Shown here: positions 41,605-50,601 of the stretch, piece after piece | How the letters are laid out: each line of letters begins with the position of its first letter | Numbering within the stretch: the first letter of the stretch is position 1 | Assembly (NCBI GenBank): GCA_037951105.1 | Contig: JBAMJV010001834.1 | Location: forward strand, 162,501 to 226,500 | Length of the DNA stretch: 64,000 nucleotides | Source of the DNA: Echinarachnius parma | Lineage: Eukaryota > Echinodermata > Echinoidea > Clypeasteroida > Echinarachniidae | Direction of reading: 5' to 3' | The notes under the pieces: generated by a model | What the model was told of the DNA's origin: nothing | What the model saw: the letters and a program-made list of their open reading frames with translations, nothing else | Databases searched by the model: none | Program-made: the position numbers and the translations under genes

Positions 41605-44600
41605 GTATTTGTATACAAATGATGCACAGGCATGAGTGGATCGATCGGTAAGAATTGGGTGCACGAGTTTAACTTTGGAATGGTTTAAACCCACGAGCGC
41701 AGCGAGTAGGTTACAGACCATTTCCAAAGTTAAAAGAGTGCATCTAATTCTTACCGAATTACGAAATATGTCTGTGCAGCATTTGTTTTATAAAATGGGC
41801 GCAAACAAATGTGAAAATCAAACTTTTCCCCAGTAATGGCTAAATGGCTAAATGGCTAAATTTACCGACGCATGCCTGTACATTTACCGACGCATGGCTA
41901 AATTTACCGTCGCATTACTGGGGGAAATTTTGATTTTCTCTTTTGTTTGAACCCATTTTATAAAACAAATGCTGCATAAGCATACTTCGTGGATCGGTAA
42001 TAATTAGATGCAGAATTTGTCTATAACTTGAGACACGTAAACATGTAATAACTGAAGAAAAAACACGTAAAGACTCCACATAAAAACTCACAACCTCTTG
42101 TTGAACTCGAAAAAGTAAGTAACAATCACCTTTATATTACATTAACTAGATCTAAATCATTTATAAATCACCTACAACAAAACTAATATCAGTGGCTTTC
42201 ATGCAGAGTGGCAGTACACTCCTGTACTTATAGTGTAGTTCAACTTACAAAGTCAAAACGATGTCGATGAACAGAAAGACGAACGATGAACAAGACCAGA
42301 GGCAGAACACCGATCAGGAATGAAGTATCACAACAAACACAACAAACATGGGGTAGCCATGAAACAGGAATGGAGATCACAACGCGTCTGTATCATAATT
42401 TGAGTTTGATTTTTTGTTTTAAAAGGACGAAGAGCGAAGAGTATAGTCGCCATTTCAGTAGTCGAATTCAGACACGCTATGCACTCGCTATTGCAGATTG
42501 TACTGTTGTTGTTGTTTAGTTTGGTGGCAATCAGTCAAATCTGACTATTGTTGCCAATTGCTTTTCTATTGATTTCATCTTCCCCTTTTTTAAAAATATT
42601 ATACAATTTTATATATCATCAACAAATTATTTCTATGGCACCGCTAAAAATATTGCGATATTTCATTTTTTTCCTTTTCTCCTACCTTATTATGAATATT
42701 ACTTTTATATACAAAAATATATAATTTTTCCTTATTTCAATAACAAAGTACGTGTACGGTGTGGCTATTTATACTGTGTGCATTAGTACAATAATCGTAC
42801 ACGCGAATTGACCAATCAGATTGCAGAGATCCTGAAGCCCATTTTATAATAATAGATAATGAATGCGTGGCCATGTAGATATTTCAAAGCCGTATATAGA
42901 AAACCGCACACTGCAAACCGCTTGCCACATACTGAAAATATTTTAAAGGGGCATATTTCCAAGTTTAGGGAACGGGAACTGCGCTTATTTTTGCGATTGA
43001 AAAAGAGCAAAGAAAATGGGATTCCAACGGGATTCGAACCCGAGACCTCCGGATTGCTCGACCGGTGCTCTTACCGACTGAGCTATAGAAAGCCCTTGTA
43101 CGGCGTTCGTCCCTAAAAAAACCCTTAATTTTCATTGCACTTGTGGTCAGAAGCTATCATAAACCTACAAAGCCTACAAAAAAAGCCTACAAAAAGTGGA
43201 AACGGTTTGTACCTTTAAAGGGATCTAGTAACCTTGCTGATATGTGCACAAAACTGACGAAGCGTTGATAACATTTTGTATTCATGTGATCTGATATGTC
43301 CATTGATTGATGTGTTAAAATTTTATGGTAAATGAATGTAATATTATGAGCGAAAATGCAATGAAAGTGATAATTGCTGACTCATCAGATCTATATGGCT
43401 GCAATAACGTCCCATGTCTGTGCATAACACATTGGGAATATTATTGTAGAGTTAGATTTTCTGATATAAAAACAGTTATCAGGGGCACTTTGCCGTTACA
43501 ATTCGAAAGACATGTTTGAACAGTCATATTCGCGCCAGATCGACGTCGGAGCCGCTAAAGTTATGTTCTCCTCTCTTTCAATCTCTCTGATTATTTAGTG
43601 CCACAATATGTCCTCATTGACCATTGGTCAATGGTCCAGCTTCGTGCATCTAAGGATTCTTTCGCTTCGGGCCATCAGAATCTGGAACATAAAGTGGAGG
43701 TCTGTATAATTCAAGACACAATTTTAGTCTTTAACATTAACATTACAATAGGAAACTAATTTGATTATTATTTTGTATTTAAGATAGTAGAAATAAATAT
43801 TTGAACTACAATGTTGACATTGTTTTCAGTCAAATAACATCCGCTTCCACAAGAAGGCGCTATTGACACTTCTGAATATTTTCCTTCAACTTTTCCTTCA
43901 ACATAAATGTTATTTTTCCCCCTAAAATTAGCATTCAATAGAAAGAATATTTGAATCAATTTCAAGCCAAATTACAGTATTATAGTATAACAGTAATTTT
44001 AACGACACCATCTATATTGGCTTAACAATTTTATCAACATTGTTGGCATAGTATAAAAAAGGGAATTATATTGTTTAATCAGAACCTTAGTATCGTTACA
44101 TGTAGAAATATCAGTTGAAACTTGCATGCACGCCGCCAGCACACCGCTGATATTTGGCCTTAATTCACTGCCCGTTCGCCCCTGTCAGCCGGGCTGGGTA
44201 TTCGTGGCTTTAGAGCCGACAAGCCCGCATACCTTTTGCATGCAACAGCCAACGTGTATGCGGTTGAGCTGAATCTACGGTGATAGGCTTTTTTATTTTG
44301 AACATTTGATTGCTCAAATAGTAAATTTTAAAACAGTTTTTGTCAAAAGTTTTACATTAGCTAATAGGTTATGATACATTCTTTCACACGGTAGGTGATA
44401 CAAGCATAGTTTTCATGTATGTATGTTTCCCAGCCACTTTGGTTTATTTTCACCACTGTTTGTTACCGGGTGTCACTTTACCTAACGTTGTCATTTTGAT
44501 GTCTTGTATACTGAATTGTATGTATGACCATTGATAGCAAATAATGTCTCTCCATATCCACCAATCTCCTTCTCGCTCATTCACTTTCTCTATATATCTC

Positions 44601-45809
44601 TTTCCACTTGTTTATACACAGAGAGGGGTTCAAGATTATCCGAGCACTCCTGCACGAACAGGTAATGTTGTGGGCGGCATAAACGATGAGGAATATTATA
44701 CGAATAATATATTACCAATCACCAATAATTCGGATCCTACCCCCAACGTTATAGCTTTCCCTGCAGTATGGCCGGTAAACTGGACTAGCGAACATCCGGT
44801 TGTGACGTCATCGAGGGAATACATAACCCAGAAGCACCTGCAGGAGCTACAGACAGACGATAATAACGTAAATAACAACGCGTCAGCGAGTTTTTTAACA
44901 ACTGATAGAACGGTTAGTTCTAGAACTACGAAAAATGATAGTGGCATTGCCGCGAGGACTACGAGAGATGAGGACATTTCGCAGCGCCAGGTAAGACGGA
45001 AAAAACTACTAGAATATACGTGCGACAAACACAAGTTGGAGATCGGCCAAAACTTCTTGTACAAAGACACGTACCGCCACATGTACGTGATCGATTCGGA
45101 GAAGTTGTTATTTTGCTACATTCCCAAAGTCGGGTGCAGTAACTGGAAACGCATCCTCATGGTGCTGGATGGGAAACGGAATGAAACTGACGACATCACC
45201 AGTCGCGAGGCGCATGCGCACAACGGCATGACAGTGCTAGGAAAGATCAGCCCGGAAGAGCAAAAGTATCGGTTGCAAAACTATCGCAAAGTCATGTTCG
45301 TGCGCGAGCCGCTCGCGCGCGTCGTGTCAGCGTACAAAAACAAATTCGCGGATTCTAGTGTGTACCGCACGGCGCCGCGCGTCTTCCACAGCTTCGGTAA
45401 AAAGATCGTGGCGAAGTATCGGCAGGATCCGACACCGTTAGAAATGTCAACTGGTGAAAATGTGACCTGGACGGAATTTGTGAAATACCTTACGGATGAA
45501 GAGGAGAGGACTGGTTTCGACCGACACTGGAAAGAAATGTACAAGCTCTGCTCGCCATGCCAGATCCAATACGATTTCATAGGAAAGCTTGAAAACGTCG
45601 ACGAAGAGGCCGAATATGTTCTACGTAAACTGAATCTCACCCGCCCCGTAAGTTTCCCGGGGAGGGAGAACAGTCACCCGACGAATGTTTCAACGAGCAC
45701 GGCTCAGTATTTTGACGGGTTCTCGCAAGAAACTCTGAGCGATCTTTGGAATATATACCATACTGATTATGACTTATTTGGATTCAAGAAACCGTATTAC
45801 ATAAAGTGA
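41346..45809 (+). CDS. Golgi carbohydrate sulfotransferase (HNK-1/CHST8-14 family)
   Basis: Three exons: 41346-41604 (ATG at 41487), 43599-43699 and 44622-45809, phases 1 then 0, giving 468 residues. Type II membrane layout: short cytoplasmic tail, one membrane segment (LLLTCFVLVCCSTLYVI), a ~200-residue Ser/Thr/Asn-rich stem, then the catalytic domain. PAPS-binding motifs are clear: 5'-PSB FCYIPKVGCSNWKRILMVL (~237-255) and 3'-PB VREPLARVVSAYKNKF (~300-315). CQIQYDFIGKLENVDEEAEY and a short C-terminal region after DYDLFGFKKPYY fit the Sulfotransfer_2 family. It would transfer sulfate from PAPS to GalNAc or GlcA of chondroitin/dermatan or N-glycans in the Golgi; the exact acceptor cannot be told. 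The stem is longer than in CHST11 (about 350 residues). Confidence 0.9.
41640..41985. mobile_element. Two adjacent fold-back repeats in intron 1
   Basis: Outer pair 41648-41757: CGGTAAGAATTGGGTGCA with TGCATCTAATTCTTACCG. Second pair 41778-41975: CAGCATTTGTTTTATAAAAT with the inverse, each arm ~60 bp, separated by tandem AATGGCTA and TTTACCGACGCATG units. No ORF. Confidence 0.75.
43018..43095 (-). tRNA. tRNA-like sequence, Ala-type (possibly SINE head)
   Basis: Minus strand: TATAGCTCAGTCGGTAAGAG (A box), anticodon arm ACCGG..CCGG, then GGTTCGAATCCCG (B box). The loop reads CGAGCAA, giving AGC (Ala) if placed conventionally, but T33 is replaced by G and one acceptor pair mismatches. Inactive tRNA copy or SINE promoter more likely than a working gene. 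Confidence 0.5.
43215..43405. mobile_element. MITE family D, left part
   Basis: TTAAAGGGATCTAGTAACCT, then GATCTGATATGTCCATTGA and ATGAGCGAAAATGCAATGAAAG-type sequence, as in 48453-48762. Right end not seen. Confidence 0.65.
43599..43699 (+). CDS. Sulfotransferase exon 2 (stem)
   Basis: Found by phase: exon 1 ends in phase 1 and exon 3 starts in phase 0. This 101-bp exon bridges them exactly, with acceptor CTGATTATTTAG/TGCCAC and donor GTGGAG/GTCTGT. It encodes VPQYVLIDHWSMVQLRASKD and 14 more residues of luminal stem. No stop in frame. Too short for a simple ORF scan. Confidence 0.75.
43700..44621. other. Sulfotransferase intron 2
   Basis: No exon supported. 44130-44420 shares ACTGCCCGTTCGCC, GACAAGCCCGCAT-like text and ATTCTTTCACAC with 26580-26870, an uncharacterised repeat. 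Confidence 0.5.
44622..45809 (+). CDS. Sulfotransferase exon 3 (stem and catalytic domain)
   Basis: Acceptor ACTTGTTTATACACAG/AGAGGG, in frame with exon 2, 395 codons plus TGA. Contains an N-glycosylation-rich stem and both PAPS motifs. The open frame extends upstream of the acceptor only by chance. C+G-rich relative to its surroundings. Confidence 0.92.
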   Translation, partial: RGVQDYPSTPARTGNVVGGINDEEYYTNNILPITNNSDPTPNVIAFPAVWPVNWTSEHPVVTSSREYITQKHLQELQTDDNNVNNNASASFLTTDRTVSSRTTKNDSGIAARTTRDEDISQRQVRRKKLLEYTCDKHKLEIGQNFLYKDTYRHMYVIDSEKLLFCYIPKVGCSNWKRILMVLDGKRNETDDITSREAHAHNGMTVLGKISPEEQKYRLQNYRKVMFVREPLARVVSAYKNKFADSSVYRTAPRVFHSFGKKIVAKYRQDPTPLEMSTGENVTWTEFVKYLTDEEERTGFDRHWKEMYKLCSPCQIQYDFIGKLENVDEEAEYVLRKLNLTRPVSFPGRENSHPTNVSTSTAQYFDGFSQETLSDLWNIYHTDYDLFGFKKPYYIK

Positions 45810-45956
45810 TATAAATGTGATATTCAATATTAGGGATTACTTTATTTAAACTCTTGTACGATGTAATTTGGTAGCGGAAACCTACATGCATTATGCAGCA
45901 TTAATGACTTTGGAACTTATTTAAGTATTTCGAAGGGTATTTTGTTGGAAGAAAGT

Positions 45957-46329
45957 TTAAAGGTGCACCTGTAAAGTGTCAGATATTGCCCAAAATGACA
46001 TTTGAGACTTCAATCTTGTACCAAAAGCGTTGTAAGATATGTCCGAATGATGTGTGAAGGTTTCATTGAAAAAGAACACTGCTTTCCTGGATAAAAAAGC
46101 GAAAATATGCGTCAGCTTTTACAACGAAATACCGAATGACGTTTATGAGGCTTATGACCGTTCATTAACGCTATTGAGCTGATTGATAGATATCGTCATA
46201 CTAAAGGGTCATTTTTTAAAAATCTAACCCTATTTTATTATTCTCTTACCATAAGCTAAACAGCATGGTAGAAGAGAAACGAGGAAAGTAAATTTCGTGG
46301 AGTTAGACACTTTACAGGCATCTCATTAA
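45957..46329. mobile_element. TTAA-flanked MITE, family E, copy 2
   Basis: 373 bp. TTAAAGGTGCACCTGTAAAG and ACTTTACAGGCATCTCATTAA ends. Interior shares GGAGTTAGACACTTTACAGG and CATTTGAGACTTCAATC-type text with 24838-25370. Confidence 0.8.
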
Positions 46330-46375
46330 GCTACAACTAATATCGTACTAAATTAATTATGACGTATTCGGATTC

Positions 46376-48090
46376 AATTCAATTCAATTTTATTCTTGCT
46401 TCCAACAAAACATTACAAATGAATTATTACAATTTATACAAAATAGAGATATACATATTGGAAACAAGAGGGGTCCACTAAAAAGCAATGCTTGTACAAT
46501 TGTGGACCCCTCAAATAATAGTTAGGAATATTATTGTATATTTTAATTAACACATTCTAGACTACAAAAAAGTATAGAGAGGAAAAAAGGGGTGCCAACA
46601 GAGACCTACATGGGACAAGAGAGAATTTGACAACAATAGGAGAAGACGGATACAATACAACAATTAGACACTGCCAAACGGAAGTGAGGGATCGGGGGTA
46701 CAAATATAATCAGTAGTACAAAAGGATGAGCTACATGTGGGGTTCAAGTGAAAAATGAGGACAAAGAGTTGCGCTTAGAAAGGAGCTATGCATGAGAAGA
46801 AACAATATATCATGTCAGATGAAATTTTGAGTCTGCGAGTAAAGAAAGACCTTGTTAAGGATGACGTACGGACGGGCAAAGAGTAAATGGGCGATATAGT
46901 TCAATGATGTACATAAGATTGTAATAAAAACAATTTAAATTTTTTCTTAAAAATATTAATCGATGGAGCATTTTTTATTTCAGTACTTAAAGAATTCCAT
47001 AATTTGGGGCCTTCATATATAAATGTATTTTGAGCAAGGAGGGTCCGCAAGAGAGGTAAATGAAATTCTTCAGAATGTCTTGTTGGATAATTATGGACTG
47101 AGCTATTTTTAAAAAACATTTCTTGAAAAACAGATGGCAACATATTTTTATTATAATTATACATAAATTGACCAAGTTGAAATAAATATAGATCTTTTAC
47201 CTTCAGTATCTTATTTTCAAAAAATAAGGGGTCTGTATGGGAGAGAAAGGGGGAATTACAAATAATACGAATAATCTTCTTTTGTAATAACAACACTTTA
47301 TCCAATAAAGTTTCATGAGTGTTACCCCAAACTAAGATACCATAATTCAAGTATGGGAGTATCAAAGAACTATAAAGCATAATTAATGAATTAAAAGGAA
47401 GACATGTCTTCACTTTATTAATTATACCAATATTACGAGAAATTGTTTTACAAATATTATCAATATGAAATTTCCAAGTAAGGTTATTGTCAACCGTTAC
47501 ACCCAAAAATTTAATGAATGAAACACACTCCAAAGGGGTGTTTTCAAAAACTATGTTAGCAGGTAACGAATCTATAGATTTACTAAACAACATATATTTC
47601 GTTTTCTGGAGATTCAATGATAATTTGTTCGCTCTGATCCACGATAAAATATGACTCATTTCAATATTAATAATTTCAACTAGTCTATAAGAATCATTAT
47701 GAGAAAAAAACAAATTCGTATCATCAGCGAAAAGTACGAAAGACAAAATTTTGGATGATCGACAAAAGTCATTAATATATAAAATAAATAAAAGTGGGCC
47801 TAGTATACTACCTTGTGGAACACCACAATTTATATAATGGGGAGCAGAAGAGTTATCATTTAAAGATACATACTGCTTTCTATCCGAAAGATAGCTCCTG
47901 AACCACTCCAAGGCCCTCCCACGTACACCATAATGTGAAAGTTTATAAAGTAAAATGTCGTGATTGATTGTGTCAAAGGCCTTGGAGAAGTCCAGGAAAA
48001 TGCCTATCGTATGAGAAGATTTGTCGATTGCATGAGCTACCTTCTCAATAAAAGACAATAATGCGTGTACGAGCAAACGTACTTCATGGA
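46376..48090 (-). mobile_element. 5'-truncated non-LTR retrotransposon
   Basis: On the minus strand the element ends with a (TTGAA)n-like tail at 46376-46395. The 3' UTR contains a GAGGGGTCCAC / GTGGACCCCTC inverted pair (46470-46512). It carries the RT frame at 46901-48076. The upstream end stops abruptly near 48090, before the finger motifs, as expected from incomplete reverse transcription. Confidence 0.85.
46901..48076 (-). pseudogene. Non-LTR reverse transcriptase, N-terminally truncated
   Basis: About 391 codons without a stop: GIFLDFSKAFDTINHDILLY, GVPQGSILGPLLFILYINDF and the catalytic FADDTNLFFS are intact, followed by thumb and C-terminal regions (ILPYLNYGILVWGN, GPKLWNSL). CR1/L2/jockey-like. 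It lacks the endonuclease and the first RT motifs and starts within ALLSFIEKV, so it is a dead-on-arrival copy, but its clean frame means it is young. Confidence 0.88.
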
Positions 48091-48169
48091 ACGATATCTG
48101 GCCATTTAATTTGAATGTCAGTGACTAAGAGCAATTCATATTTGTATTACCTCAGAATTCATTATTATT

Positions 48170-48217
48170 TAATATCGCTAGTGATATTCGTTTAAACGAA
48201 TATCACTAGCGATATTA
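48170..48217. repeat. 48-bp perfect palindrome
   Basis: TAATATCGCTAGTGATATTC GTTT is followed without a spacer by its exact reverse complement (centre 48193/48194, TTT/AAA). About 80 bp from the 5' end of the truncated LINE. No transposon features recognised. Confidence 0.95.
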
Positions 48218-48452
48218 TTTTCGATACTATATCCGCAATGAGTAATATATTTACTAACATATTTATTTCATCAAATGCAGTTCTTTATGTCGACCTTTTT
48301 TTTTCTTACAAACGTTTGCGTTATCTTATTTTAATCATGTACATTACTGAACTATTCAGGGGCATTTCATACAACAAGCCCTGCTTCCAAGATTGGCTCC
48401 TCCGCAGTTTTGCACAAATCGTAAAACAAACTATTTGTGTTTTTTAAATTTG

Positions 48453-48762
48453 TTAAAGGGATCTAGTAACTTAATTGAAATGTTCAAAAATTGATGAATA
48501 GTTGATATAATGTTTTTTGCTAGGTTATTGTAATCTGATGTGTCCACTGTGTAATGCGTGAAAAATTCATGTTGATGGATATTATATTTTCAAGTAATGA
48601 GCAAAAATGCAAAGTGATATTTGCTTACTTATTGCACTGTACACCCTTATACCTTGCCGAAGGATAACACATGTCTGAACACGTCAGTCGTATCCTTTTA
48701 ACGAAAGGAAAATTACGTATGAGAGAACCACTAGAATTATTACCGTTACTAGATCCCTTTAA
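48453..48762. mobile_element. TTAA-flanked MITE, family D, complete
   Basis: 310 bp. TTAAAGGGATCTAGTAACTT and GTTACTAGATCCCTTTAA ends are perfect inverses over 18 bp. Confidence 0.9.
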
Positions 48763-50449
48763 TACAATCGTGACATTACTTGACATTTATATAATTGTAT
48801 CCATTTAAAACAAAACTCTTTAGATCAACACGAGCAAACTCACATGCATTATAAAATGATTTATGTCAACCCAATGTTAAACACCAAAACATCATCATTC
48901 CAGATAAACTCATTTAAAACACAATGTAAATTTTTGAATATTTAATTATTTATTATATTGAGTTCAATTATTTATTTTGTAAAATACTTCAACTTGTTCT
49001 GTTTTAGGTTACGTTTTTTCAACTCTATTACTCGTAACATTATTGTGTAAGGTCAATATGCAACTTAGCGAAATTGAAATGAAATTGAAATGTAGTTTTA
49101 ATTATTGGCTTTTATAATTTATAATTTTTAAATCAATCATCCCGAAAATGAAATCTTCTTCCGTATTGTATTTTTGTATTTATTTAACAAAAAATGTATA
49201 ATGGTAATTATAAATCACAGATTAAATTGTATACTCTTCAGTCACATTGTCTTTATTTGCTATATTTAGTTTACATCAATATAAGGTTAAACTGACAGAC
49301 CGGTATTCTCCTAAATTATAAGCTTAAAAGCAAAGCACACATTTTTAATTTTTTTTGGAAGGCGCTTCGACAACAAAATTTGTAAGGTATAGAGGAAACT
49401 CTGTAAAGGAATTACAAGACCACGACAATATCGAAACAAGACAACGTTTATCCAAATCTTTTCACAAACAGTTGACATAATACATACTAACATCAGACTT
49501 GACAAAATGAGAACCCCACAATTACTAGATACATTGAAGAAGCCTACACATTTTAAAACTAAATCTACCAAAGCGAATTTATGGATGGATTTAGACGATG
49601 TTGCTTTCGAAATCATTATTCTAGCGAAAACTCGCATTCACAATTGCTGATATGAATAGTTGAAACTTGTAGGTGTTTGAAAGACCGGTGCTTTGTTGCT
49701 ATGTTCGAATTCTTAGCAATTGTTAAGGGGCCTTGCAAAGTTAAAAACATCCCAAACATCCAAAGACAATTTGTATAGAGCTCACCCCACCCACCCGCCC
49801 CCCTATCCAAACTTCTTTTTTTGGGGGGGAAATCCATCTCCGACATGGACAGAAAACTCAAATCATATAATGACTGTAATAATTATAATATTATTGGCAT
49901 ATTAACATAGTAACATAAGCTCCAAACACACCATGTTTGCCGATGCTTGTGCGATTGCGTGATTTTACCGGTCCGAGTTCTGTTCCGATCGGAGAATTTT
50001 TATTCCGGACCATTCCGGACCGGTTCCGATCCAGACATTCCATCCGGGTCCTAGCACTAGTGTGGCGGGAGACGAGTAAAGTGTTATTTTTGCACTAAAT
50101 CTTAATTGGGGGGGGGGGGGGGGGGGGGGGTAGAGGGTTCCAATTTTGTAATTATTTTTATTTTTTATTATCCAAAGTGTCACGATATGTAATGGAATAA
50201 TTCTGTCTGGTTTATCACAACATTCTGTAAGAATAGAGCCTCACAGAGATGTTCAGGCCATGGCTGACATGATTTGTTGACGTTGTGACTTGTGAGTTGT
50301 ATTTTTTGTGTTCGAACATTATTTCCAATCTACAAATGTAATTTGTAATCAAGTTCATTTTCTGTGCCGCGTATTTTAATGCTTTGGTTCCCTTTTATGC
50401 AACATCCCCACCCCCTGATATCTCCTCGTCTATGGAGCGTCCCCAGTGC
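48763..50449. other. Intergenic, no gene recognised
   Basis: AT-rich. Frames at 49311-49637 and 49616-49861 show no domain. 49970-50050 has repeated TTCCGGACC/GGTCCGAG phrases; G run at 50108-50130. ATTAAA (minus strand, 50375-50380), 70 nt past the stop of the distal lectin exon, is a possible poly(A) signal. Confidence 0.45.
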
Positions 50450-50601
50450 TCAATCCACGGTGATGCGACACACCACTTCTTGTCCCACGTTGTTGCAAGG
50501 TAGGTCGTTCCATTTTTGCGGGGGTGCGACATTTGACTTGACATGAGCGCAGTCCTCCCCGGTACCTCCAGCCGCATCATCCGGTTGCAGTCCCTCCCAG
50601 T
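50450..50601 (-). CDS. CTLD last exon c2 (distal)
   Basis: Acceptor ATCTGATATTCAG/ACTGGG, 50 codons then TGA. WEGLQPDDAAGGTGEDCAH, KWNDLPC and EVVCRITVD. Canonical CTLD end: QPD motif, Cys, WND, Cys, final Cys-Arg. Phase fits exon b (A + AC gives Asn). Intact. Confidence 0.88.

Noticed and set aside
44696..45640. Minus-strand frames of 128 and 119 residues
   Set aside because: Shadows of the sulfotransferase exon.
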